In this document: one piece after another, positions 26,582 to 35,594 of the stretch | Layout: every line of letters starts with the position of its first letter | How positions within the stretch are numbered: the stretch's first letter is position 1 | Assembly: GCF_001664485.1 (NCBI RefSeq) | Contig: NZ_CP013634.1 | Coordinates: 372,001-436,000 of the forward strand | Origin: Rhizobium sp. N324 | Lineage (GTDB): Bacteria > Pseudomonadota > Alphaproteobacteria > Rhizobiales > Rhizobiaceae | Length of the DNA: 64,000 bases | Direction of reading: 5' to 3' | The notes under the pieces: model-generated | Seen by the model: only the letters and a program-made list of their open reading frames with translations | The model's database searches: none | Told to the model about the DNA's origin: nothing | Translations under genes and position numbers: made by a program

Positions 26582-26681
26582 CGTCGGCTCACCGGCCTAA
26601 TTTAGCGTGAGAACCCCAGCGCGCGCCGAGCGACTGGCGGAACAGGCTTGTATAATTTCCGGCTGGCCGGCGGCGCTCAAC
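26582..26681 (+). pseudogene. Decayed fragment of a LysR gene (central part)
   Basis: GTCGGCTCACCGGCCTA ... GAGAACCCCAGCGC ... CGAGCGACTGGCGGA ... ATTTCCGGCTGGC ... GGCGGCGC aligns with bases about 20874-20972 of the intact LysR gene, with small deletions and frameshifts. It overlaps the last codons of purU by about five bases. Its orientation matches the intact gene. Confidence 0.7.
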
Positions 26682-27561
26682 CCATGCGTTCGGAGGCGTA
26701 GCTTCCGGGGCTTGCCGGGAAGACCACGGTTCTATTGCCGTTGATGAAGGTGCGGTGATGGATATGGGCGTGGATGGCGCGGGCCAGCACCTGGCTTTCG
26801 ACGTCGCGGCCGATCGAGACATAGTCGTCGGGCGACTGGGCATGGGTGATGCGGGCCGTATCCTGCTCGATGATCGGGCCTTCGTCGAGATCGGCGGTGA
26901 CGTAATGGGCGGTGGCGCCGATCAGTTTGACGCCGCGGCCATAGGCCTGCTTGTAGGGGTTGGCGCCCTTGAAGGACGGCAGGAAGGAATGGTGGATGTT
27001 GATGATCTTGCCCGACATCTTCTGGCACATCTCGTCCGACAGGATCTGCATGTAGCGGGCGAGCACGATCAGCTCGGTGCCGGTCTGCTCGGCCACCTCC
27101 ATGATACGGGCTTCGGCCTGAACCTTGTTGGCCTTGGTGACCGGAATATGGTGGAAGGGGATGTCGTGATTGACGACGACCTTCTGGTAGTCGAAATGGT
27201 TGGAGACGACGCCGACGATGTCGATCGAAAGCGCCCCGATCTTCCAGCGGTAGAGCAGGTCGTTGAGACAATGGCCGAAGCGCGACACCATCAAGAGCAC
27301 CTTCATGCGCTTTTCGCTGTCGTGAAACTCGTAATCCATTTCGAAAGGTGCGGCGACGGCGGCAAAATCGGCGCCGATCTCCGAGCCGGACAGACCCTCT
27401 TCCGAAATGAAGCTGACGCGCATGAAGAATTTGCCGGTATCGAGATCGTCGAACTGCGAGCTGTCGATGATGTTGCAGCCCTTCTCCGCCAGATAGCTCG
27501 AAATCGCCGCAACGATGCCGCGCGTCGATTTGCAGGAGACGGTGAGTACGACGTTTTTCAT
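26677..27561 (-). CDS. purU: Formyltetrahydrofolate deformylase
   Basis: The protein has 294 residues. The N-terminal ACT domain (about 3-80) reads VVLTVSCKSTRGIVAAISSY. The formyltransferase-like catalytic domain contains NIHHSFLPSFKGANPYKQAY and HYVTADLDEGPIIEQD, with the Asn/His/Asp triad. It hydrolyses 10-formyl-THF to formate and THF. AAGGAAGAG precedes ATG 27561. It follows the glnT-glx genes on the same strand, separated by a hairpin. In methylamine-using bacteria PurU helps clear C1 units from N-methylglutamate oxidation, which suits this position. Confidence 0.94.
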   Translation of the reverse strand: MKNVVLTVSCKSTRGIVAAISSYLAEKGCNIIDSSQFDDLDTGKFFMRVSFISEEGLSGSEIGADFAAVAAPFEMDYEFHDSEKRMKVLLMVSRFGHCLNDLLYRWKIGALSIDIVGVVSNHFDYQKVVVNHDIPFHHIPVTKANKVQAEARIMEVAEQTGTELIVLARYMQILSDEMCQKMSGKIINIHHSFLPSFKGANPYKQAYGRGVKLIGATAHYVTADLDEGPIIEQDTARITHAQSPDDYVSIGRDVESQVLARAIHAHIHHRTFINGNRTVVFPASPGSYASERMG

Positions 27562-27706
27562 GCTGTCTCTTCCTTGGCCAGATCGGGTGCCCGGGGATGC
27601 GACGACGCCGAAGCCCGTCAGCCCCGGCGTGTCGGTGGTCATTTACTGCATATCGCCGGGAAGTGTGCAGCGGTTCTCGGATAACGACATGCACAAAAAT
27701 AAACAG

Positions 27707-27750
27707 CTAAAGCGCGCCGCATGAATCAAGTGATGTGCAACGCGCTTTAG
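27707..27750 (-). terminator. Hairpin between glnT and purU
   Basis: CTAAAGCGCG (27707-27716) and CGCGCTTTAG (27741-27750) pair perfectly. The inner sequence can add pairs (GCAT ... ATGTGC). It resembles palindromes common at gene ends in Rhizobium and probably ends the glxBCD-glnT transcript. Confidence 0.6.
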
Positions 27751-27766
27751 GAGATCGTTCGCCCGC

Positions 27767-29074
27767 TCAGATGTCGAGCGTGCTCATCCGCTCCCACTCG
27801 GTGAAGTGCGAGCAGTAGGCATTCCATTCCCGATGCTTGAGCTTGAGATAGGCGGCGGAAAATTCCGCTCCCATCGCCTGCTTCAGGCCCTCGTCGGCAT
27901 CATAGGCGCGAAGCGCATCGAGAAGGTTGAGCGGCAGGCGCGGCGCGTCCTTCACCAGATGCCCCTCGGCATACATGTCGATATCGTAGTGCCGGCCGGG
28001 GTCTGCCTGGCTGCGGATGCCGTCAAGGCCGGCGGCGATGATGATCGCCTGCAGCAGGTAAGGATTGACCGCCCCATCCGGCAGGCGCAGCTCGAAACGT
28101 CCCGGCCCCGGCACGCGCACCATGTGGGTGCGGTTGTTGCCGGTCCAGGTCACGGTGTTCGGCGACCAGGTGGCGCCGGATGTGGTGCGCGGCGCATTGA
28201 TGCGCTTGTAGGAATTGACCGTCGGATTGGTGACCGCGGCAAGAGCCGAGGCATGTTTCATGATGCCGCCGAGGAAGGTCTTGCCCTGCGCCGAAAGCCC
28301 GAAGGCCATTTCCTTGTCGGCGAAGGCGTTGACCTTGCCGTCGAGGTCCCAGACCGAAATATGGGCATGGCAGCCGTTTCCGGTCAGGCCCTTGAAGGGC
28401 TTTGGCATGAAGGTGGCGCGAAGCCCGTGCTTTTCGGCGACCGACTTGACCATGAATTTGAAGAAGGAGTGTTTGTCCGCCGTCTTCAGAACATCGTCGT
28501 ATTCCCAGTTCATCTCGAACTGGCCGTTCGCATCCTCGTGGTCGTTCTGATAGGGCTTCCAGCCGAGTTCGAGCATATAATCGCAAATCTCGGCGATGAC
28601 GTCGTAGCGGCGCATCACCGCCTGCTGATCGTAGCAAGGCTTCTCGGCGGTATCGAACTGATCCGAGATCACCGAACCATCGGCGGAGATTAGAAAGAAT
28701 TCCGGCTCGACGCCGGTTTTGACCCTCAGCCCTTCTTTCGCAGCCTCAGCGACCAGTCTTTTCAGCAGTACGCGCGGCGCCTGTTCGACAGGCTGATCGT
28801 CCATGACGCAGTCGGCCGCGACCCATGCGACGTCTTTCTTCCAGGGCAGCTGGATGACGGAGGATGCATCGGGAACCGCGAACAGGTCGGGATGGGCGGG
28901 CGTCAGATCGAGCCAGGTGGCAAAGCCCGCAAAGCCCGCGCCATCCTTCTGCATCTCGGCGATGGCTTCGGCGGGGACCAGCTTGGCGCGTTGGCCGCCG
29001 AACAGGTCGGTATAGCTGATCATGAAATATTTGATGCCTTTGTCTCTGGCAAAAGCAGCAAGGTCCAGTGTCAT
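27767..29074 (-). CDS. glnT: Type III glutamine synthetase GlnT / probable gamma-glutamylmethylamide synthetase
   Basis: The protein has 435 residues, the size of rhizobial GlnT. Glutamine synthetase motifs are EPEFFL, the ATP/Mg region NGCHAHISVWD, NSYKRINAPRTTSG and RFELRLPDGAVNPYL. It ligates an amine to glutamate with ATP. Its place beside glxB-C-D and a soxBDAG-like operon matches gmaS of the N-methylglutamate pathway, where the amine is methylamine and the product gamma-glutamylmethylamide. The sequence alone cannot separate ammonia from methylamine use. AGGGGAA lies before ATG. It is last in glxB-glxC-glxD-glnT. Confidence 0.85.
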   Translation of the reverse strand: MTLDLAAFARDKGIKYFMISYTDLFGGQRAKLVPAEAIAEMQKDGAGFAGFATWLDLTPAHPDLFAVPDASSVIQLPWKKDVAWVAADCVMDDQPVEQAPRVLLKRLVAEAAKEGLRVKTGVEPEFFLISADGSVISDQFDTAEKPCYDQQAVMRRYDVIAEICDYMLELGWKPYQNDHEDANGQFEMNWEYDDVLKTADKHSFFKFMVKSVAEKHGLRATFMPKPFKGLTGNGCHAHISVWDLDGKVNAFADKEMAFGLSAQGKTFLGGIMKHASALAAVTNPTVNSYKRINAPRTTSGATWSPNTVTWTGNNRTHMVRVPGPGRFELRLPDGAVNPYLLQAIIIAAGLDGIRSQADPGRHYDIDMYAEGHLVKDAPRLPLNLLDALRAYDADEGLKQAMGAEFSAAYLKLKHREWNAYCSHFTEWERMSTLDI

Positions 29075-29154
29075 TCTCGTTCCCCTTTGGATTTCTTGGA
29101 GACACCTTGGTTATGGATATGGAACGGCCGGGACGTTTGCCCGGCCGGTAGAAA

Positions 29155-30483
29155 TCAAAAGCCCCCTTTGCCGGGGATCCAGTTGGTGCCGGCGAGCGGC
29201 ACCTGCGCCATGGCCGAGGCCTCGATCGTCAGTGCGACCAGGTCTTCCGGCTCGAGGTTGTGCAGATGGTTCTTGCCGCAGGCACGCGCGATGGTCTGCG
29301 CCTCGAGCGTCATCACCTTCAGATAGTTGGCGAGACGGCGGCCGGCCGCGACCGGGTCGAGCCGCTTGGCGAGTTCCGGGTCCTGGGTGGTGATGCCGGC
29401 CGGATCCTTGCCTTCATGCCAATCGTCATAGGCACCGGCCGTCGTGCCGAGCTTCTGATATTCCTCTTCCCAGTGCGGATCGTTGTCGCCGATGGCGACG
29501 AGTGCCGCCGTGCCGATCGCCACCGCGTCGGCGCCGAGCGCCAGCGCCTTGGCAACATCGGCGCCGGAGCGGATGCCGCCCGACACGATGAGTTGCACCT
29601 TGCGGTGCATGCCGAGATCCTGCAGCGCCTGAACCGCCGGGCGAATGCAGGCGAGCGTCGGCATGCCGACATTCTCGATGAAGACGTCCTGGGTCGCCGC
29701 CGTGCCGCCCTGCATGCCGTCGAGCACGACGACGTCGGCACCGGCCTTCACGGCAAGGGCGGTGTCGTAATAGGGACGCGCGCCGCCGACCTTGACGTAG
29801 ATCGGCTTTTCCCAATCGGTGATCTCGCGCAGCTCCATGATCTTGATTTCAAGATCGTCGGGGCCGGTCCAATCCGGATGGCGGCAGGCCGAGCGCTGGT
29901 CGATGCCCTTCGGCAGGTTGCGCATATTGGCGACGCGGTCGGAGATCTTCTGGCCGAGCAGCATGCCGCCGCCGCCGGGCTTGGCGCCCTGGCCAACCAC
30001 GACTTCGATCGCATCGGCGCGGCGCAAATCCTTGGGATTCATGCCGTAGCGCGACGGCAGGTATTGATAGACCAGCGTCTGCGAGTGGCCGCGCTCCTCA
30101 TCGGTCATGCCGCCGTCGCCCGTTGTGGTCGAGGTGCCTGCGATCGTCGCGCCGCGGCCGAGCGCTTCCTTGGCATTGCCGGACAGCGCGCCGAAGCTCA
30201 TGCCGGCAATAGTGATCGGCGTCTTCAACGTGATCGGCTTCTTGGCGAAACGCGAGCCGAGCACCACCGTCGTGTCGCACTTTTCGCGATAGCCCTCGAG
30301 CGGATAGCGCGAGATCGAGGCGCCAAGAAACAAGAGATCGTCGAAATGCGGAACCTTGCGCTTGGTGCCGGCACCGCGGATGTCATAGATGCCGGTCGCC
30401 GCCGCGCGGCGGATTTCGGCGAGCGTATAGTCGTCGAAGGTCGCGGACTTGCGGGGCGGGGTATAGGGGTTTTGATAGCTCAT
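29155..30483 (-). CDS. glxD: GlxD: FMN-binding glutamate synthase-like protein (N-methylglutamate synthase subunit)
   Basis: The protein has 442 residues. It corresponds to the central FMN/Fe-S barrel of glutamate synthase large subunit: AGMSFGALSGNAKEALGRGA, KPGGGGMLLGQKISDRVANM and LDGMQGGTAATQDVFIENVG. No glutaminase or GXGXG domain is fused; those are the next two genes, so three proteins replace one GltB. In methylotrophs this part is MgsC and makes N-methylglutamate from methylamine or GMA plus glutamate. ATG 30483 has GAGGGAC. The gap to glxC is 14 bases. Confidence 0.87.
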   Translation of the reverse strand: MSYQNPYTPPRKSATFDDYTLAEIRRAAATGIYDIRGAGTKRKVPHFDDLLFLGASISRYPLEGYREKCDTTVVLGSRFAKKPITLKTPITIAGMSFGALSGNAKEALGRGATIAGTSTTTGDGGMTDEERGHSQTLVYQYLPSRYGMNPKDLRRADAIEVVVGQGAKPGGGGMLLGQKISDRVANMRNLPKGIDQRSACRHPDWTGPDDLEIKIMELREITDWEKPIYVKVGGARPYYDTALAVKAGADVVVLDGMQGGTAATQDVFIENVGMPTLACIRPAVQALQDLGMHRKVQLIVSGGIRSGADVAKALALGADAVAIGTAALVAIGDNDPHWEEEYQKLGTTAGAYDDWHEGKDPAGITTQDPELAKRLDPVAAGRRLANYLKVMTLEAQTIARACGKNHLHNLEPEDLVALTIEASAMAQVPLAGTNWIPGKGGF

Positions 30484-30497
30484 GGATGTCCCTCGCC

Positions 30498-31184
30498 TCA
30501 ATACGCGTCGGCGTTGTCGATGTTGAAATTGTAGAGCTTGCGGGCCGAGCCGTAGCGCTTGAACTCCTCGGGCCTGACGCCGGTGACGCCCGCGCGCTCG
30601 AGCAGTTCGGCAAGCTTGTCCAGATGCTCCCGCCGCATCTCTTTCTCGATGCAGTCGGCGCCGAGGCTCTTGACCGCGCCGCGGACGAACAGCTTGGCTT
30701 CGTAGAGCGAATCCCCCAGCGCATCGCCGGCGTCGCCGAGCACGACGAGATGGCCGGACTGGCCCATGAAGGCCGACATGTGGCCGATGCTGCCATGCAC
30801 GACGATGTCGATGCCCTTCATCGAAATGCCGCAGCGCGAGGCCGCATTGCCCTTGATGACGAGCAGGCCGCCTTGGCCGGTGGCGCCGGCATACTGGCTG
30901 GCGTCGCCCTCGATGACGACGGTGCCGGACATCATGTTTTCGGCAACGCCCGGACCGGCGGACCCATGAACCGTGACCCTGCCGCCGTCATTCATGCCGG
31001 CGCAGTAATAACCGACCGATCCTCTGACGGCGACCGTGACGGGGCTGTCGATACCGACGGCGACGGCATGGCTGCCGCGCGGATTGATGACCTCGAATTC
31101 AGTGTCGTTGGCGCCTTGGGAAAGGGCGTGCAGCGCGCTGTTCAATTCGCGAAGAGGGGTGTTGGAAAGATCGAATGTCGGCAT
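30498..31184 (-). CDS. glxC: GlxC: GXGXG-domain protein (glutamate synthase C-terminal-like)
   Basis: The 228-residue protein has a right-handed beta-helix with repeated Gly motifs: GSVGYYCAGMNDGG, GSAGPGVAENMMSG, GGLLVIKGNAASRCG, GSIGHMSAFMGQSG. This matches the GXGXG domain of GltB and the FwdC type. It holds subunits together or helps channel intermediates in the GlxB-C-D complex (MgsB equivalent). GAGGA lies before ATG. It is the middle gene of the unit. Confidence 0.88.
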   Translation of the reverse strand: MPTFDLSNTPLRELNSALHALSQGANDTEFEVINPRGSHAVAVGIDSPVTVAVRGSVGYYCAGMNDGGRVTVHGSAGPGVAENMMSGTVVIEGDASQYAGATGQGGLLVIKGNAASRCGISMKGIDIVVHGSIGHMSAFMGQSGHLVVLGDAGDALGDSLYEAKLFVRGAVKSLGADCIEKEMRREHLDKLAELLERAGVTGVRPEEFKRYGSARKLYNFNIDNADAY

Positions 31185-31252
31185 TGAATCCTCGTTGGAA
31201 TCCTCGGTTGTCTGGGAGGTGGTGTCAGCCGCCTCCTGCTGTCAGGCGTCCC

Positions 31253-32158
31253 TCAGGCGGCCTTGTCGTGATCCCAGAAGTAAACGGTCGCCGGCTCCGG
31301 CTCCCAGACACGGGCATTCTCGATGCCGGGAAGATTGACCAGCGCGCGGTATTCCGAGCCGAAGGCGACGTACTGGTCAGTCTCGGCCATGACGGCGGGC
31401 TTGCAGGCGATCGGGTCGCGCACCACGCCGAAGCCGGACTTGGTGCCGACGACGAAGGTGAAGAAGCCGTCGAGATCATCGAGCGCGCCGGTCAGCGCCT
31501 GGCCGAGATCCTTGCCCTTGGCCATTTCGGCCGTGAGATAGGCGGCGGCGACTTCGGAATCGTTCTGCGTTTCGAAGGTCATGCCTTCGCGCACCAGTTC
31601 GCGGCGCAGATTGTTGTGGTTGGACAGCGAGCCGTTGTGCACGAGGCACTGGTCGGCCCCGGTCGAGAACGGATGGGCGCCGAGCGTGGTGACGGCGGAT
31701 TCCGTCGCCATGCGGGTATGGCCGATGCCGTGGGTGCCGCTCATGGCGCGGACGTCGAACCGCTTCACGACGTCTTTCGGAAGGCCGATTTCCTTGTAGA
31801 TCTCGACGCTTTCGCCCGAGCCCATCAGGCGGACCGCCGGGCGGATTTCTTCGAGCGCCTTGCGCACGCTTGCAAGCTTGGAGGCATCAAGCTCGATGAT
31901 TGCGTGCGTGCTCTTGATCGATACCTCGGCTCTGATGCCGGCCTTCTCCAGGTCGCCGGCGAGACCTTCGAAGTCGACGCCGGGGTTGGCGGACTGGATG
32001 GTGATCTTCGCCCTGCCCTCGGCAGAGCCGCCATAGATCGCGATGCCGGCCGAATCCGGTCCGCGATCCGTCATGGTGATCAGCATATCCGAGAGCAGAT
32101 TTCCCAGCTGGGGTTCAAGGCTCTTGTCCTTGAGGAACAGTCCAACAATGCCGCACAT
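31253..32158 (-). CDS. glxB: GlxB: class II glutamine amidotransferase
   Basis: The protein has 301 residues and starts MCGIVGLFLKD, giving an N-terminal catalytic Cys after Met removal. Later motifs are GTHGIGHTRMATESAVT, HNGSLSNHNNLRREL and QNDSEVAAAYL, as in Ntn-type glutaminase domains of glutamate synthase. In the N-methylglutamate pathway this is MgsA, which would release the amine from gamma-glutamylmethylamide. It is the first gene of the glxBCD-glnT unit. GGAGG precedes ATG. Confidence 0.9.
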   Translation of the reverse strand: MCGIVGLFLKDKSLEPQLGNLLSDMLITMTDRGPDSAGIAIYGGSAEGRAKITIQSANPGVDFEGLAGDLEKAGIRAEVSIKSTHAIIELDASKLASVRKALEEIRPAVRLMGSGESVEIYKEIGLPKDVVKRFDVRAMSGTHGIGHTRMATESAVTTLGAHPFSTGADQCLVHNGSLSNHNNLRRELVREGMTFETQNDSEVAAAYLTAEMAKGKDLGQALTGALDDLDGFFTFVVGTKSGFGVVRDPIACKPAVMAETDQYVAFGSEYRALVNLPGIENARVWEPEPATVYFWDHDKAA

Positions 32159-32247
32159 AGCCCGTGCCTCCGTTCATGTTGAGAAAGGACTAGCAGGTCT
32201 ATGTCAGGACATCAACTGGGAGGAATAAAATTTTCTTTTAAGGCAAG

Positions 32248-32931
32248 TCAGCCCCGAGAGTTCTGCTGGGGATAACTGATGATCGAGAGGTACTTGCTCG
32301 GCAGCTTCACCAATTGCTCCGGCCCATGCGGCGCATCGGCGTCGAAGAACAGGCTATCACCCGGCTGCATCTGGAAAAGCTGATCGCCGTGGCGATAGAC
32401 CACCTCGCCTTCGAGCATATAGAGAAACTCCATGCCCTCATGCTGAAAGGTCGGGAAGACATCGGAATCGGCCGTCAGGGTGATGAGATAGGGCTCGACG
32501 ATGACGCCGCTGGTATTGTTGTCGATATGGCCGAGCAGATTATATTGGTGGCCGGCGCGCGTGCCGCGCCGTTCGAGCTCGATGCCCTGCCCCGCCTTGA
32601 CGAAGACGGCGTTGTGCGGTTCTTCATAGCGGCGGAAGAACGCGGTCATCGGCACGCCGAGCGCCCGCGACAGCGATTGCAGCGTCGTCAGCGACGGCGA
32701 AATGTTGCCGTTCTCGATCTTCGACAGCATGCCGAGCGAAATGCCGGTCGCGGCCGCCAGATCGGTGACGGTGATGCCGAGTTTCTTGCGGTAGGCGCGC
32801 ACCTCATGGCCGATCGCCATTTCGAGGTTGTTTTCCTTCGGTTCCCGAACGGCGTGCGGATCCTGGGAAAAGGGAGCGCGTTCGCCATGCGCCTGTTCCG
32901 CTTGCTTCGCCGCTTCAAGCTTGGATTTCAT
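32248..32931 (-). CDS. XRE-family regulator with cupin domain
   Basis: The protein has 227 residues. The helix-turn-helix is at about 40-95 (VRAYRKKLGITVTDLAAATG and LGMLSKIENGNISPSLTTLQ). A C-terminal cupin_2 domain includes GMEFLYMLEGEVVYRHGDQL and PGDSLFFDADAPHG. Such proteins often sense amines or their products. It lies upstream of glxB on the same strand, 89 bases away. A shared AAATTTTCT motif occurs before both genes (32227-32236 and 32978-32987). Confidence 0.88.
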   Translation of the reverse strand: MKSKLEAAKQAEQAHGERAPFSQDPHAVREPKENNLEMAIGHEVRAYRKKLGITVTDLAAATGISLGMLSKIENGNISPSLTTLQSLSRALGVPMTAFFRRYEEPHNAVFVKAGQGIELERRGTRAGHQYNLLGHIDNNTSGVIVEPYLITLTADSDVFPTFQHEGMEFLYMLEGEVVYRHGDQLFQMQPGDSLFFDADAPHGPEQLVKLPSKYLSIISYPQQNSRG

Positions 32932-33002
32932 GCTGCCGCCTTCGCTTTTTGTCCGAAGCCAACCCTATCGTCATAGTGAAATTTTCTCAACCGGGAGGAA
33001 AA

Positions 33003-33962
33003 CTATTCCCGCCGTGCCTCGCGCGGAGCGATGCCGTAGGCGGCGCGGAACATCCGGGAAAAGTGGCTGAGACTGGAAAAGCCGGTGGCAACCGCGATCT
33101 CCGAGACGGAAAGCGGGCTCTGCTTCAGCAGGCGATGGGCATGCTGCAGCCTGATCCTGTGGTATTGATCGAGGAAGGTGGTTCCGAGATGGGCCGCAAA
33201 GAGCCGGTCGAGATGGCGGGTGGTGACGCCGGCGATGCGCGCCATGGCGGCGCGGCCGAGCGGCATCTCGATCGTCTCCTCCATCCGTTCGAGAACGTTG
33301 AGCAGCCCCGGGTGGTGGACGCCGTAGCGTTCGGCGAGCGAGGCGCGCTGGGGTGCGGCGGGCTCGTTGACCTCTGTGTGAAGATACCAGTCGCTGACGC
33401 GGCGGGCGAAATCCGGTCCCATGCGCTCGGCGATCAGCACATGCATCATGTCGAGCGCCGAGATGCCGCCGCCGCAGGTGATCCTGCTGCCGTCGATCAT
33501 GAAGCGCGCCTGACGCGGCGTGAGATCCGGGAAGGCTTCGAGAAGGGCGGCGGCATACTCCCAGTGGATGGTAAAGTCGCGACCCTCCAGCAGTCCGGCC
33601 GCAGCCATCAGATAGGGACCGCCCGAAATGCCGCCGATCCTCACACCTTCGCGCGACAGCTGCCTGAGGCAGCCAAGCACGCCGGGATAACGCCACTCGC
33701 GCGGCAAGCCGCCGGCGCAGACGAAGGCCGTGCCAAGCCCCGAACCCCGGGCCGGAAGAGGTTCGGCGGGCACGATGACGCCCGAGGAGGAGAGTGCCGG
33801 CGCGCCATCCGGCGAAAAGATCGACAGGCGATAGATTTCGCGCCCGGCCAGAAGATTTGCCGCCCTGAGCGGCTCGGTCGCCGAGGCATAGGACATCAGC
33901 GCAAATCCCGGGATCAGGATGAAGCCGATCTCCTGGACATTTTTGCTATCGGAGGAGGACAT
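33003..33962 (-). CDS. glxA: GlxA-type AraC regulator with DJ-1/PfpI-like domain
   Basis: The protein has 319 residues. The N-terminal class-I-amidotransferase-like fold (about 10-190) contains IGFILIPGFALMSYASATEP and GISGGPYLMAAAGLL. It keeps the GlxA architecture but lacks a Cys nucleophile at the elbow. The C-terminal AraC helix-turn-helix includes SVSEIAVATGFSSLSHFSRM. It is divergent from the soxBDAG-like operon, 87 bases between starts, so it probably activates that operon. Relatives control glycine betaine, sarcosine or carnitine catabolism. Confidence 0.86.
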   Translation of the reverse strand: MSSSDSKNVQEIGFILIPGFALMSYASATEPLRAANLLAGREIYRLSIFSPDGAPALSSSGVIVPAEPLPARGSGLGTAFVCAGGLPREWRYPGVLGCLRQLSREGVRIGGISGGPYLMAAAGLLEGRDFTIHWEYAAALLEAFPDLTPRQARFMIDGSRITCGGGISALDMMHVLIAERMGPDFARRVSDWYLHTEVNEPAAPQRASLAERYGVHHPGLLNVLERMEETIEMPLGRAAMARIAGVTTRHLDRLFAAHLGTTFLDQYHRIRLQHAHRLLKQSPLSVSEIAVATGFSSLSHFSRMFRAAYGIAPREARRE

Positions 33963-34049
33963 GTCCCTTTTCTAATCATTCATGTCCCCATTATGCAAGT
34001 TGATCCCGGTCTTTCTGGCATCATGCGGTCGTTCTATTCGGATTGACCC

Positions 34050-35300
34050 ATGCGCTATTCCGCTCTTTCGATTTTTCTCAACGGCCTTCGCGGCAACAAA
34101 GACTGGGCGCCCGCCTGGCGTGACCCGGCGCCGAAGCCGCATTACGATGTCATCATCGTCGGCGGCGGCGGGCACGGCCTTGCCACCGCCTATTATCTCG
34201 CCAAGGAATTCGGCATCACCAATGTCGCCGTCCTCGAAAAGGGCTATCTCGGCTCCGGCAATATCGGCAGGAACACGACGATCATCCGGTCGAACTACCT
34301 GCTTCCCGGCAACAATCCCTTCTACGAGCTGTCGATGAAGCTTTGGGAGGGGCTGGAGCAGGACTTCAACTTCAACGCCATGGTCTCGCAGCGCGGCGTG
34401 CTCAACCTCTTTCATTCCGACGCGCAGCGCGATGCCTATACGCGCCGCGGCAACGCCATGCGGCTGCACGGCGTCGACGCCGAGCTTCTCGACCGGCAGG
34501 CGGTGCGCACAAAACTGCCCTTCCTCGATTTCGACAATGCGCGTTTCCCGGTAATGGGCGCCCTGTTCCAGCCGCGGGGCGGCACGGTGCGCCATGATGC
34601 GGTCGCCTGGGGTTATGCGCGCGGCGCCGACAGCCGCGGCGTCGACATCATCACCCAATGCGAGGTGACCGGAATCCGCCGCGAAAACGGTCAGGTGACC
34701 GGCGTCGAGACCAGCAGGGGCTTCATCGGCTGCGGCAAGCTGGCGCTGGCAGCCGCCGGCAATTCCACCGTCGTCGCCGATATGGCCGGCCTCCGCCTGC
34801 CGATCGAAAGCCATGTGCTGCAGGCCTTCGTTTCCGAGGGGCTGAAGCCTTTCATCGACAATGTCGTCACCTTCGGCGCCGGACATTTCTACGTCTCCCA
34901 GTCCGACAAGGGCGGCCTCGTCTTCGGCGGCGATATCGACGGATATAATTCCTATGCCCAGCGCGGCAATCTGGCGACCGTCGAGCATGTCGCCGAAGCC
35001 GGCGTGGCAATGATCCCTTCGCTGTCGCGGGTACGTTTCCTGCGTTCCTGGGGCGGGGTGATGGATATGAGCATGGACGGCTCGCCGATCATCGACCGCA
35101 CCCATATCGGCAATCTCTATCTCAACGCCGGCTGGTGTTACGGCGGCTTCAAGGCGACGCCCGCCTCCGGCTTCTGCTACGCCCATCTGATCGCCCGCAA
35201 CACGCCGCATCAGACGGCCCGCGCCTTCCGGCTCGACCGTTTTGCCCGCGGCTATCCGATCGACGAAAAGGGCGTCGGCGCCCAGCCCAATCTGCACTGA
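34050..35300 (+). CDS. soxB: Sarcosine oxidase / N-methylglutamate dehydrogenase beta subunit
   Basis: The 416-residue flavoprotein has YDVIIVGGGGHGLATAYYLA for FAD, then GYLGSGNIGRNTTIIRSNY, typical of SoxB. It demethylates an N-methylamino acid, passing CH2 to tetrahydrofolate through the alpha subunit. Sarcosine oxidase and N-methylglutamate dehydrogenase (MgdA) are near identical in sequence. The adjoining glnT-glx genes favour N-methylglutamate. It is first of four overlapping genes. The ribosome site before ATG 34050 is weak. Confidence 0.88.
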   Translation: MRYSALSIFLNGLRGNKDWAPAWRDPAPKPHYDVIIVGGGGHGLATAYYLAKEFGITNVAVLEKGYLGSGNIGRNTTIIRSNYLLPGNNPFYELSMKLWEGLEQDFNFNAMVSQRGVLNLFHSDAQRDAYTRRGNAMRLHGVDAELLDRQAVRTKLPFLDFDNARFPVMGALFQPRGGTVRHDAVAWGYARGADSRGVDIITQCEVTGIRRENGQVTGVETSRGFIGCGKLALAAAGNSTVVADMAGLRLPIESHVLQAFVSEGLKPFIDNVVTFGAGHFYVSQSDKGGLVFGGDIDGYNSYAQRGNLATVEHVAEAGVAMIPSLSRVRFLRSWGGVMDMSMDGSPIIDRTHIGNLYLNAGWCYGGFKATPASGFCYAHLIARNTPHQTARAFRLDRFARGYPIDEKGVGAQPNLH

Positions 35301-35312
35301 GGACATTTGACG

Positions 35313-35594
35313 ATGGCGAGCCTGATTTCCTGTCCCCATTGCGGCGCCCGGCCGAAGGAGGAATTCTCGATCCGCGGCGATGCCGGCCTTGTCAGGCCGG
35401 CGCCGGATGCCGGCGCGGATGCCTGGTTCGACTATGTCTATCTGCGTGACAATCCGCGCGGCCGTCACAGCGAATACTGGCACCATTCGTCCGGATGCCG
35501 CCGCTGGCTGATCGTCGAGCGCGATACCGTCACTCATGCGGTCCACGGCGTCAGGGATGCCGCGCTTGCGAAGCTCGGCGGAGAACCGGCATGA
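35313..35594 (+). CDS. soxD: Sarcosine oxidase / N-methylglutamate dehydrogenase delta subunit
   Basis: The protein has 93 residues. The zinc site is visible: CPHCGARPKEEF near the N-terminus and HSEYWHHSSGCRRW further on. SoxD stabilises the heterotetramer. ATG 35313 is chosen with GAGGAC upstream; a TTG 6 bases earlier is possible. The stop overlaps the soxA ATG (ATGA). MgdB equivalent in the alternative naming. Confidence 0.88.
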   Translation: MASLISCPHCGARPKEEFSIRGDAGLVRPAPDAGADAWFDYVYLRDNPRGRHSEYWHHSSGCRRWLIVERDTVTHAVHGVRDAALAKLGGEPA

